Position numbers and translations under genes: made by a program | Part shown: piece by piece, positions 47,816-58,870 of the stretch | How positions within the stretch are numbered: position 1 is the first letter of the stretch | Layout of the letters: every line of letters starts with the position of its first letter | Notes under the pieces: generated by a model | Databases searched by the model: none | Seen by the model: only the letters and a program-made list of their open reading frames with translations | What the model was told of the DNA's origin: nothing | Assembly (NCBI GenBank): GCA_949710005.1 | Contig: OX453272.1 | Coordinates: forward strand, 8,877,133 to 8,941,132 | Origin: Ricordea florida | Lineage: Eukaryota; Cnidaria; Anthozoa; Corallimorpharia; Ricordeidae | Direction of reading: 5' to 3' | Length of the DNA: 64,000 nt

Positions 47816-48097
47816 TGGATCAATGGAAGTATCTGGGCAACCGTGCACCCACCATTCCCCTATTGAACCCAACATTAACGCTAACTTTTTTATCTTATTA
47901 TATTATCTTATTAAGTCTCATAACAGAAAGAATTATTACGCACGCTGCATCGATTTCGGGATCAATGTCAGTATCTGGGCAGCTGTTCACCTACCCCTCC
48001 CCTAACACAACAAGTTATAACAAGTTAAAAAGTTTGCGTTAATGTTTGATAAGGGGAGGGGTCGGTGCACAGTTACCCAGATACTTCCATTGATCCA
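47816..48097. repeat. MITE family 1, copies 3 and 4 (one complete, one partial)
   Basis: A complete foldback copy spans about 47957-48095 (GGGATCAATGTCAGTATCTG to CCATTGATCC, with ACAACAAGTTATAACAAGTT at the centre). A half copy with GGATCAATGGAAGTATCTGG precedes it at about 47816-47905. The outermost ends (GGAAGTATCTGG and CCAGATACTTCC) also match each other, which suggests one copy inserted in another. Confidence 0.8.
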
Positions 48098-48224
48098 ACT
48101 TTTTTCTCTCTTGATTTCGTAGAGACTGACAAGATGACTGGTTACTGGCCGGCGTTATTCTAGTTGTTATAGCATAGACATCGTGGACTGTATCTCGCTG
48201 TATAAAACAAGAAATAGATCTATG

Positions 48225-48368
48225 CAGGAGCGAATCACCATGGTGGGGGTGTGCGGGGTAACGTCATATTGTCGCAGTAAGCTTTAATCTAAAAATAAAC
48301 CAAGGTGTAAACACGCTGTGTCACAGGGTGGAAGTGGGATATAGAGACTCCAAGGTGATTCGCTCCTG
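48225..48368. repeat. Short MITE
   Basis: CAGGAGCGAATCACC at the left and GGTGATTCGCTCCTG at the right are perfect 15-bp terminal inverted repeats. Confidence 0.85.
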
Positions 48369-48780
48369 ATCTTTGCCAATATTCTGCCATCTTGGCCTAA
48401 CGCTTGGCTAATTAACTATATCAGAGGACAGCTACCACCAGTCGTGACATGTAGCAGAATACAGTCCATCAGTCTTCCCTATTATCTTTTTTTAGAACCG
48501 TACTGCTGGCGTTTTCGCGACCGGATTAGCAGCGCAGACTGCATCGTTACATTCTGATGTCCGATCTTCGGATCTTGAAAAATGATCGACCTTTTTCCCA
48601 AAGTTGGGAGTAATCAGATGTTGCCCGGGTGAATATTGTCGGTCATCATTTTACTGGAATCGCATTCTGAATTTGGATGATATCGATACCTGATGGGCCA
48701 AAGTCAAATACGAGAGATGGAAACCCCTGGTTATGCACTTTTGACTCATATCATTTTACACAGCTTTTATCTTGACCCTA

Positions 48781-49077
48781 ACCTACAATCCTGGCCAAAA
48801 TTTTCTGGGACACTAAAGGAATGACCCGCCTCTGATGCAGATATGTAAAGTGCATTAAAATAATAAGACCGGAAAACATCGTTCGCCATTTTTTACTGTT
48901 GTTATTTATAACCACCCCCTCCCCCCTAACAATGTTGAGTTGATAGCCCCTGTCATCACTGTAGTTGTAAACATGGCAACAAATCAACATTGATTGTGCG
49001 GGAGGGGGGAGATACAGATTCTGGATCAACTCACTTGTTTTGCAATGTGTCGCAACGTTTTTGGCCAGGATTATAGC
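48781..49077. repeat. MITE
   Basis: ACCTACAATCCTGGCCAAAA at the left mirrors TTTTGGCCAGGATTATAGCT at the right. Inner CCACCCCCTCCCCCC and GGGAGGGGGG arms also pair. A solo end (TTTTGGCCAGGATTGTAGGT) occurs at about 18543. Confidence 0.8.
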
Positions 49078-50466
49078 TACTTACACTAATGATGACCTAA
49101 CCTAAACAGTCTGATTACGGACTGACATGGGTTTATGTCATGACTCACACCAAAAAGTATAAAGAACAAAACAAACGAAAGACTCTATTACTTAAGGACG
49201 ATGATGGAAATGGTATCATTCCACCTTCATCAATCGACAGAGTTATGGAAGGGAAAGAAATCCGTGATAGGAAGTCGATTCTATTGTCTTTAGGAAGACT
49301 TTGACACGTGAAACACAATTAGTTTGCTGGTAGGGGAATTTCGTTGATGGCACTTTCAATGATCAACCAAATTCTATGAGCCGGTGGGAAAATAAAGTGA
49401 CCTGAGTGGCATTCAAGTAGAGGTGTGCTTCGTTAAATCATTAACGAGAGTTTGACAAAGTATATGTGAAACTATCGTTATGTTTCCCTATTTGCTCATA
49501 GATATAGTTTACACCAGAGCCCCTGTTTATTATTTGAATTTTATAAGCACACGCCTTCGTTACTAAAGTTACCATAAAATAACTACGTAACGTTTAAATG
49601 GGTGGACTCAGTAACTTTACAAGAATTCTCATTACTTAAATACTGGTCAGACTAACCTAAGTTAGTAATGGCTTGTAAATTTTCTTCCTTGCGTGGACTG
49701 CAAACTTTATTTGAATTTAACCTGTCGCGGTATTAATGTATGAATATCTAGCTTTTCTTTTTCTTTTTTTTCTCTTTTCAAAAGGTATTGCCCACCTAGA
49801 TTAGCTTTTGCTAGCAGCGAGCCTACCAAATTGTTGTACGTTTTTACATTTAAAACAATAAAGGTGTAAGGTGTAAGGTTTAAATGGATGTAAAATCGGG
49901 CAAGCGAGAACCCTTTTTTCGAATACAGTGGCTGTTTTTGTTACTACGTCACGGAAGCGGTCCATCTTACAAGTACAAGTTCGTCCAAATCGTCCTGATT
50001 AGTCCATTGGTATTTTGTCGACTACAGTATCCATTGATGCATTGATAAAAGTTGACATATTTGACAAACATTTTAAATTGTAGGCCGGAAAAGGGTTTAT
50101 ACGGAAAAGGGTTTATGTAGTTCAAAAATCACTAGGGAATACAATATATTGTTATCATGATCGCGGAACTGCAATAGTGAAGCTCGAGTATTCAGAAATA
50201 TATCTTGTTTGTTTATCAGTGTGTTAGGTCAGTTTTGTTTTCGAAGGATTCTTGCCGTATTGAAGGGGAACAAAAGAGCTCCACACGACAAACAAAAGAA
50301 TAAACGATAATCCAATCATTTAGTTCAATGAAATAGTAATAAACTTGATGAAGTCAATGCTATCGTTTTTCAAGGTCATATGATCAAAGAGAATAAAAAA
50401 ACGCACTGAGCAAATTCACCGGACTCATTCACAGAAATTTGTTTCATTGAACCTTCATACGACAGA
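49078..50466. other. Intergenic stretch and gene D promoter region
   Basis: No exon is supported. A duplicated GGAAAAGGGTTTATACGGAA phrase occurs at about 50085-50120. Confidence 0.4.
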
Positions 50467-53400
50467 ATGTTTCGACTTTATCTGTTGCTGTCGTGTCTGA
50501 TTCTAATTGAAGGAAAGTCGCTCCATAAACACGGTAAGTGTTAGCATGGTTAGTAGAGTGGTGTTTTTGTACAAATTTACCTTGGCCATGCGCGTTTTGT
50601 CCTATTCATTCACGGACAAATAGACTGTCATACAACCAAATGATAACAGAGGAGTAACAGCCTCGTGTGACAGCTGAATAAAAACAGTTCCAGTGAAGAT
50701 AATTAAAGTAGATAAAATTCGTTGACAACATTAAGCGTTGTTGTAAACGTTGGCTTTGAGCCTAAAGTTTGACATGTGCAAAAAAAAAAAAATTGGCAAA
50801 ACGGATAATCAGAATCATGTATTTAAATGTTGGTGTAATAATCAGTGAACACCATATACTTGATAGGTCTTGACAAATGTCTTATTATTTTAGATGTTAG
50901 ATGACAAGGCATGTATAGTATATAAGCAAAGGCGATGTGAAGTGTGTTACCCGGCGCTGTTAGTGAGGGAACCAGTTGCGCCTCCTTGTGGCTTTCATCA
51001 GCTGCTTCTCTGGTCGGCTTCTATATCAGACGTCCGTTAAGACCTAAATGTTGCACTTATTTTCCCTTTTGAGTTTAGCACTTATTTTCCCTTTTAGTTT
51101 AGTTTTTAGTTTCAAAATCAGCCAAATATTCCAACAAATTCAAGATAGTAGTATCATGGACGGGGGGAGGGGGGTACTCCCGGAAAAATTGGTTAGGAGT
51201 GTGTGGCCGGCTTCCCAAAACCCTTACCCTATTTATGACCTGACCCTCAAATATAAATACCCTGTTTCAGACCTGCCTTATAGTTATTTTCCTAGTTCAG
51301 ACTTCTTTTATCACGTGGCTTAAAAGACTGCATGGGCAAACTTTCGAGCTCTGAATTCCACACTATAACGCGAGCGCGAAAATCGATACCCTTTCTTGAT
51401 TACCAAAATGGCGGCAAAATGGCTAAAAACGATGCCCTTTGGGGCCGCACATACCTATATAGCCTATATGAGGGAGTAACCCCCCGGGATCATTGATGAC
51501 AAATTACTCCTTAATTTTGGTGAGAAATTTCAGGGTTAATTTCGAATGGGATACTCTAATCTTCGTGGGTCGCGGCTTACGGGTAAATGTCACGGGTCGC
51601 GGGTTAAGTCGCGGGTCGCGGGTTAAGTCGCGGGTTGTTTTTTTCAGTTGTCTTTGTTTTATCAACTTTTCACCAGTAATGGTTGGCTTTCAATAAAATG
51701 CCAGTCTTTCATGAGAATTTGTTTGTTAGGTACAGATGGTTGGTATTGTGTTACAAAAGGCAAGATTCTTTTGTTTCAAGATAATATTTATTCGTTGATA
51801 AACGTATATTCGCCTAACGAAAGATAAGGATTTAGTTCATTTCTTTGACAGCTTACTCTTGATTCTATTTAGATTCGGAAGATAATATAATTTTGGAAGG
51901 AGATTTGAATTGCCCACTGAACCCCTCACTCAACAAAAAAGGTTGAACATTTACTAAAAGGAGGCAATGTCGCATTGAAAGCTTTTGTTTTTGTTTTTGT
52001 TGGTCTTGCTCTCTGTTTTTACACTTCACTTCAAAAAGTGTTTTCCGTATCAAACTCTCTGGGTAACCTCTCTGAAGGCGGTGTTGTCTGACGTTTTTGA
52101 CTCTCTCTTCAAATTGAATTTTAGAAGAGTTTGTTTTCAATAGTTTCAAGGCCCTATCCCTTGATAAAACCTTTTTTGACACCTGGCGGGTGACATGAAG
52201 AGTGATGCATGTATTGAAATGTTTCTGTCGGTTTGAAATGAGTGCTTAACAAGTATCGCTTCTTTCTTGAATCTTTCATCTTTGTATACATTTGCATTCA
52301 AGAATATTGTTTCTGTATCTGATATTTCAGCCGTGAATTTGATTGTAAGGTAATGTTTGTTAGCTTGTTCAATGAACTTTAGTTTTTTTTTTTTTGTCTG
52401 TTAAGTCCCAGAGGGAGAAAAAAATTCCCATGAAACGCTTCCAAACGAGTGGCTTTGTTGCACTTTGGCTTAGGATTTCATAAAGATGATGGCGAAAGAA
52501 CGTACCATTTTGTTCCCCATAGCAGTGTCATTTATTTGTTGATATTTTTTCCGTTGAATCAAATGAGTTTTCCTGTAGGATTAACCTCAGTGCTTGTTGG
52601 AGTAGTGCTGTAGGGATAGGAGACTTATTGTGTTAGAACGAGACCATGGTATGAATTTGATGTTGTTTGTACCCCCTCTTCTTGTGGTATGTTCGTGCTC
52701 GTTACGTCTATTGAGACAAGAATCGTCTCAGTCTCTGGTATCTTTGTTTTTTCAATGAAGTTCAAGTAGTGAGAGCGGTCGTGTCTTTTAGGTAAAACTT
52801 CTGCTGTTGAGCAATAGGCTGAAGGAATTTGTCAAGGAAAGATGATATTCTCCCTGTCGGACCTTCGCACTCTGATATTATGGGTCCATCAACCGGAGTT
52901 GGTTTATGTATTTTTGTGAGAGCGTAGAATTCTAGAATACGAGGCGGATTTGGGGGTTTCCGACAAAGCCATTTTCTTGTCATTCCTCTATGCGTGTTTT
53001 GCAGTAGTGTTCTTTGATGAGAAGACTGTGTCACCTTGGACTTTGTCTCATTTACCGTCATTGGCATGTCATGGTTAATCACAACCACAGTTGATGTACT
53101 TGCAATTGTCCAATTGATTTATTTCATTGTCACGTTTTAAGGACTTTAGTGCCTTTCGTTCTGCTGGCGGCAGGTTATTTTAAGGCTTTGTGAATGTGAC
53201 TTCTGCAAGTTGTGTTTTGACCTCTTCCAAGAGAAAATGAGGTAAGAGAATCCATCTTCCATACTGGGTTCTCTTACTGTGATAAGGGGACAGAATCAAG
53301 AGAAAATGAGGTAAGAGAACGCATCTTCCATACTGGGTTCTCTTACCATTTTAAGGGGACAGAATCTATTCTTAGATCCGGGTAAACTATTTTAACTGAC

Positions 53401-55089
53401 CAAAGGCTGATGTCCCTCTCATCACGTGGTTGTAATTTCAATGCGCCATGGGGAAAACCGCGCAGCCATTGAACGAGATATAAATAGATTCCGCGCTAAA
53501 AATAGATTCTGTCCCCTAATCATATCAGACGGGGTTATGTTCTCTTTCCTCATTTTCTCTTGCCTCTTCTAAATAGCTCTCAAGGCAACCTCGTTCCCAG
53601 TGCTTTACCCTAGAAAGAATAATGGCGGACGGGAAAAAGGGCCTTTTCCCGTTCGCCATTTTGCTTTCCTAGCAAAAAGCTCTGTGAAGGAGGTTGCTCT
53701 CAAGGGCAAAACTGTGAGAATGGCTAAAACACCAACCGTGGGAGTCGCTTAGGCCTGTCAACCCAATCTAACCCCCAAATCACTAGGTGATCGATACCAC
53801 GGTGTACGGTATACCGTCGAGTAAATGATTATACTGAGGATTAGATTATCCGATTTCGAATTTCACAAGTGAAATTACAATGATGTTGTCATGGCATCTT
53901 CTCCCTACCTGCGTCTTGTGAGTGTCATTTGTCACCCATGATATTAATAGATAATCAAATAGTATACTCTTGAAATTAGCGAATAAATTCAATTGCATTT
54001 TGTCCAAACTCTAATAATTTTCCTCACCTAAAGGCTAGGAAAATTATTAGAATTTGGACAAAACGTGCGTGAAATTATTCCCTAACTTCACTTGTCACCA
54101 TTTCGTTACACAAACTAATATTTTCGATTGTGTAGATCGCGAATATTGTAACTGATTTTTGTCCATTTTACTAAAAACAAAGTTGATAACATGAATTATA
54201 AGGATACTAATAACGGACTTGGGATGACGAAATTGAGAAAGTCTCTTTTTCAATATCAAAAGCAGCTGATTTTTGGCTCATTTGTTAATAACTTCATGTT
54301 CCTTGTGTTAATAAATACTGAAATTTGATTTTAAATTCTCTCTTTCATCGCTAAGAAATTCATCATATTAATACCCTATGGCTAAAGCCATAGTACAAGA
54401 TAACATTTCATTGCACTGGTTGATAGGATGTCAGTCTCTTTAGGTCACTTATTCGAGACTATGGTGAATCGAATGCAACTTAAAAACTATCAAAAACAAG
54501 TTTTACAAAGCCAATAAAACTAATTAACAATATGAAACGTTAAAACACAACTTTTAAGCGTTTAAAGGAATATAAGACTTTACTCTTAGCTGTTCATGAT
54601 CACTCTGACCGACCACTGTCTCTGTCGAAAACACAAAGCCAGGGAAACTGTGTAAAACAATCATATTTACACAAGTAAAATATTTTACTTGCGTTTAGAT
54701 ACAATATTTCTCAGTGGCAGAAATACCTGTAAAACACACTGAAGTTAATGTAATAAAGTAACTTTTTTAACGTTAAATATCTTGCAGCACACGTGAAAGC
54801 AATCCGTAATATCGGGCCGGAAAGCAGTATTTCCCAGTCCGATGATCACTCAAAACGCCAGGTTACCAATGTTCACAATATTCAGGTTATGCAGACTGAT
54901 AGCACCAAAGAGGTTGCTGGGACTTTGGGACCAGACGGTGCATCTGTAACAATGACTGGTCCAGGAAGTGTGTCTTTGAATACTCAACAAATGCCGAGAG
55001 AACATGACACGCCTGATCACACACTCCATGTTATCGATGGCAAGACTGGATGCTCAAATTGCCACACTTTTCCATCAGGTGGAGCGTGA
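50467..55089 (+). CDS. Gene D: small secreted protein with the GPG-core block, 2 exons, about 122 residues
   Basis: Exon 1 (50467-50533) encodes a signal peptide (MFRLYLLLSCLILIEG) and KSLHKH, and ends at GTAAGT in phase 1. Exon 2 (54788-55089) begins after CTTGCAG in phase 1 and ends in TGA. Its block, from about 54868, has the order V-x-N-I-Q-V, G-x-L-G-P, VTMTGPGSVSLNT and a terminal GCSNCH. It aligns with the end of gene B exon 5 and with the terminal exons of E and F. The 4.25-kb intron contains a dead Penelope-like element and a MITE. A weak GTGGAG donor at 55079, in phase 1, would allow splicing onward to the exon at 57181. The function is unknown; an extracellular partner or shortened form of the larger proteins is possible. 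Confidence 0.75.
51158..51640. repeat. Repetitive sequence with a GGGTCGCGGGTTAAGTC tandem
   Basis: A C/G-run (GGGGGGAGGGGGGTACTCCC) opens a dispersed-looking segment and CCCCCCGGG closes its main part near 51482. A tandem of about 17 bp (GGGTCGCGGGTTAAGTC) follows at 51590-51640. The class is uncertain. Confidence 0.45.
51860..53090 (-). pseudogene. Decayed Penelope-like retroelement reverse transcriptase
   Basis: Reading leftwards, 53088-52762 encodes FYALTKIHKP and GPIISECEGPTGRISSFLDK, typical of early Penelope-like RT motifs. 52780-52690 reads ILVSIDVTSTNIPQEE, and about 52570-52490 reads TAMGNKMVRSFAIIFM. Near 52440 WKRFMGIFFSLWD stands where an active copy has a YxDD-type site, so both catalytic Asp residues are missing. 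The end (52182-51865) contains RGYPESLIRK, a C-terminal RT/thumb feature of this group. Frames shift between segments, so it is dead. It lies antisense in the gene D intron. Confidence 0.8.
53228..53562. repeat. MITE family 2, copy 1, with a duplicated left end
   Basis: CAAGAGAAAATGAGGTAAGA at the left and TCTTTCCTCATTTTCTCTTG at the right are terminal inverted repeats. The first 70 bp are present twice (53228 and 53298). GGGGACAGAATCTATTCTTA pairs with the inverted AATAGATTCTGTCCCC inside. Confidence 0.88.
53998..54063. repeat. Long perfect-arm palindrome
   Basis: TTTTGTCCAAACTCTAATAA at the left pairs with TTATTAGAATTTGGACAAAA at the right, with arms of about 27 bp, one mismatch and a 12-bp loop. 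Confidence 0.85.
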
Positions 55090-55344
55090 CGAACCAAATA
55101 GCTTATGATACTTAACAAGTAGACATAACTTGATGCTACGCTGATTTTAGATAATGAATACAACTTGAAGAGGTACAATTCAACGACCCGATGTTTCGTT
55201 TCAATATTTAATTTACTTTCGTCACTTTGGTAGGTTTTGAGCCTTATCTTATAATTCACGTCTATGTACTCTTTTTTCATTTATCTATTTATGCACGACC
55301 CCACAAAGCTGCAAAGCTTATTTAAACAGCTATCGAGATTAAAT

Positions 55345-56055
55345 GAAACTATTACTAACTTACTTACTTACTTACCTATTTACTTACTTAACTACTTACT
55401 TACTTACCTACTTAATTACTTATTTACTTATTGACTGACTGACTTACTTACTTACTGACTTACTTACCTACTGACCGACTTAGTTACTTACTGACTGACG
55501 GACTGACTTACTGACTTGCTGACTGACTTACTTACTTACTTACTTACTGACTTACTTACTTACTGACCGACTGACTTACTGACTTACGGACTGACTTAGT
55601 GACTGACTGATTGACTGACTGACTGACGTACTTACTTACTGACTGACTAACTGACTTACTGACCTTCTTACTGACTTACTTACTTACTTACTGAATGACT
55701 GACTTACTGGCTTGCTGACTGACTGACTTACTGACGTACGGATTTACCAACGTACTGACTTACTTACTTACTTACTGATTGACTAACTGACTTACTGACC
55801 TTCTTACTGACTTACTTACTTACTGAATGACTGACTGACTGACTTACTGACTTACTGACTTGCTGACTGACTTACTTACTGACTTACTGACTGACTTACT
55901 TACTTACTGATTAACTGACTTACTGACCTTCCCACTGACTTACTTACTGACTGACTGACTTACTGACTAACTGACTAACTGACTAACTGACTTACTGACT
56001 TACTGACTAACTTACTGACTGACTGACTGACTGACTGACTTACTAACTTACTCTC
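55345..56055. repeat. (ACTT/ACTG)n tetranucleotide array, about 0.7 kb
   Basis: Almost every 4-bp step from 55345 to 56055 is ACTT or ACTG with scattered variants (ACCT, ACGG). It begins about 250 bp after the gene D stop. Confidence 0.95.
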
Positions 56056-56842
56056 CCGTCTACTGTCTTCTCCGGTGCCGATTTAGGTCTTATTATGGCG
56101 CTCTCATACCAAACCTATTGAAGAAGACACTAGACTGAAGTGGCGAATTTTGTGGTCGGTGAATTGTAACTTTTTTAACTGCATACATTTTTTCAAACCA
56201 TTGTAGCATCTAACTTCTGATATCTGATCTTCCACCTGATTGCAATGTGCACATATCATTTCACTTGGCAGTTATAATCTATTTTACCATGCATCTGTTT
56301 CGTTGTAGATCACAGGTTGTGTTAAAATGTGGTAAGAACAAAAAAGTGGTACACAAGACAGGCGAGTCTCTCATTGATGTCCGTACGAAATTATCAAAGT
56401 ACTATGTCGTCTATAATTTATCAGTAAAGACACGGCAAAATGGCTGATTTAACTGAGAGCAGATCAAGTAGTTAGATAATGCAACTGCCCAGTTACAGCT
56501 GTGTGATTGCAGCTTATTGTCTCCTTATAATTTTGTGGATCGATTTGTGAAGCAGTTTTGGGCAAATCACTTTTGACAAAACTGTTTCGTAATGAAATCT
56601 GGACATACTGTAACATCGACTCCACCAAGAAGACAATCTCAAACTGATTTCCTATTTAAACTACACACATATAACATTCCTACCATTCGCTCTAACGTCA
56701 ACACCCTTTTAATCTAACCGTGTGGTAAAACGCACTTTATAATTGTTTGATAAACCCATCCTCTGGTGTGTAACTCTATCTTCGGCCTACTGCGGTGATT
56801 ATATTTTCAGCTTCATAAATCTAGGTCATGTTAAGTTTTCTC

Positions 56843-57151
56843 CAAGAGAAAATGAGGTAAGAGAACGCATCTTCCATACTGGGCTCTCTTACTATGAAAA
56901 AGGGGACAGAATCTATTCTTAGATCCGGAAACTATTTTAACTGACCAATGCCTGATGTCCTTTCTGTCAAGTGGTTATGATTTCAATGCACCATGGGGAT
57001 CTTGTTTCATTTGATCTCGACTTTACACTTGCGGTATTGGGAAACCGCGCAGCCATGGAACGAGAGATAAATAGATTCCGCCCGAAAAAATTAGATTCTG
57101 TCCCCTTGTCATATCGGACGGGGTTATGTTCTCTTTCCTCATTTTCTCTTG
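56843..57151. repeat. MITE family 2, copy 2, ending 30 bp before a splice acceptor
   Basis: It has the same terminal repeats as 53228-53562 (CAAGAGAAAATGAGGTAAGA and TCTTTCCTCATTTTCTCTTG) and the same GGGGACAGAATCTATTCTTA interior. The pyrimidine-rich right end runs into the acceptor at 57180. Confidence 0.88.
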
Positions 57152-57180
57152 CTTTTCTCTTATTCTTTCGCCTCAACAAG

Positions 57181-57713
57181 GTCCTCGCACGCCACAAAAC
57201 GAGACTTATCCCCAGAAGCCGCAGGGTTCCGAACCAAATGCTCGACCAACAGAAGACAGACACAAGGTAACAGGCGATGTGCAGACTGAATCCAAAGAAC
57301 CAGCTAAAGCACTGCTACACACGAACACAGAGAAAAACGTGCATCATTCGGCACAGAAAATAACCAAGACAGACATACAGCAGTTATCAGCGCCAGCGTC
57401 TAATCACAGGTCATCACAGCATAAAGCTGCGACTGATGAAGGAGAATCGACTGCAAACCATCACGAGTCTACACCTCACCACAAATCTGACAAACCGAAT
57501 GTCGTTGTTCACACTGTTCACCTGAGTGGTTCTGATCAGCCACAGGATATATACCATCAGATGGATCCAAGCAGTATTGGTGTCAGTATGCAGGGGCCAG
57601 GCTCAGTTGCTCTAACAACCTGGAAACCAAACATTTCACATCACGTGGTATATGATCCCTGCCCGGCTGAAAATTGCAAAGAACAAAAACATCATAAGGG
57701 TCACAAAGAGTAG
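57181..57713 (+). CDS. Gene E: terminal exon with the GPG-core block, 177 residues; first exon not found
   Basis: The acceptor is TTCTTTCGCCTCAACAAG and the frame starts in phase 1 (GPRTPQNETYPQKPQG). The first 100 residues are hydrophilic, rich in His, Gln, Ser, Thr and Lys. From 57498 the block reads VVVHTVHLSGSDQPQ, IGVSMQGPGSVALTTW, then CPAENC and a His/Lys-rich end before TAG. The last 76 residues differ from gene F at about 13 positions. No signal-peptide exon was found between gene D and here, so it may be an alternative last exon for gene D (exon 1 at 50533 is phase-compatible), or its own first exon has been lost or overlooked. AATAAA at 57849 supports a 3' end. Confidence 0.75.
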
Positions 57714-57848
57714 AACTCAGCGCGTAAGATTGCTTACTCCACCGATGCTGTGCACTAATCATTTAAAACTAACGTGCACTTTCACAAATGCTAGTTACTT
57801 GGAACACGACTCGTCGAGTTTTCTGTAACTGTAGTTGATCCCAATGAC

Positions 57849-57854
57849 AATAAA
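57849..57854 (+). terminator. Polyadenylation signal, gene E
   Basis: AATAAA lies 136 bp after the stop codon; a second is near 57896. Confidence 0.6.
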
Positions 57855-58252
57855 AATTGGTGGTAATTAAGAACATCCTGTAATATGGTGATGTTGAATA
57901 AATGAAGTAAAGAAAAACAACTATTGGTTCAATCTAATTTTTTTTTTTCATTTTGTGGACGAAAAGAATAAGCTCGGTAAGTCAATAGGGTAAACATAGG
58001 GTAAGCATGTATAAGACTCCAGAAATTTCCGCGACAAAACAGCCATTCGTATCAGTGACGCATGTCTTTGTGGGGAAAACGGTTTACCCTCTGCATGCCA
58101 AAGTTTGATTGGCAGAAATAGGTTATAATATCCTTTTCTCATTGTTCATACGCCTTAAATGAGGGTGGCGTTTTCTACAGTAAGAAGTTACATCAATGAC
58201 AGATCAACTTTAGTGAAGAGATTTTTTATCCAAAAAATGAATGTTTTCAGTA

Positions 58253-58555
58253 GCGATGGGACGGGATTTGATCAAAATATGGTGTGGGAATCGGGAAAAC
58301 GCAAAATTTATTGACGGGATTCGGGAATTGACCGGTCTCCGGGAAGCGGGATTCCCCAAAATTTTAATTTGCACGGGATACATTATTTTTTGCCTGTTTT
58401 TCGGGAATTCGGGAAACCTTCACTATTCAAAACAAACGCACCAGCGGCGAAGGCGAATCAGCCAGGTAAACACTAATCAAACCAAAAAGTGAGGGATGCG
58501 GGATTCTCGTGAAAAGGAAGCGGGAATGGGGGATCAAGATCCTCCCTTCCAGACC
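58253..58555. repeat. CGGGAA/CGGGAT-rich repetitive segment
   Basis: The words CGGGATT, CGGGAAT and GCGGGA recur about ten times across this stretch. It resembles an interspersed repeat, but no clear terminal repeats were found. Confidence 0.4.
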
Positions 58556-58767
58556 CTGGCTCATCTGCTAGATAGCCATAAACTCCGTTCAGCAATAAAT
58601 GGAATAAATGGGACAATTATATTAGTGGATCGCGTATTAGATTTAATCAGAACTATCCCGTCAACAGTCTATTGACAACGAGAATAACGAGATAAAATGT
58701 AGGAGCACAGTTTTCCGTGCGATTAACCTAGTTTGCAGCTCGGTTCACTCGGTAATTATAAGTTTCA

Positions 58768-58801
58768 GCGGGTGGTGGAGAATTTTAAATAATGAAACAA
58801 A
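58768..58801 (+). promoter_or_regulatory. Conserved upstream segment of gene F, shared with gene G
   Basis: GCGGGTGGTGGAGAATTTTA and then AATAATGAAACAAA lie 70-100 bp before the gene F start codon. A close copy precedes gene G (62924-62955). It could be promoter or 5' untranslated sequence retained after duplication. Confidence 0.5.
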
Positions 58802-58870
58802 ATATAAAGCTAGCAATCTTGCTGCGAGTAGCAAAGTGCCTGCTGGTAGCAAAAGAAGAGATCCGTCAAA

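Noticed and set aside
56247-56333. Candidate first exon for gene E (frame ending at TGTG then GTAAGA)
   Set aside because: The phase fits, but the encoded peptide lacks the signal-peptide pattern and the [VIL][ED]G[KR] motif of its neighbours.
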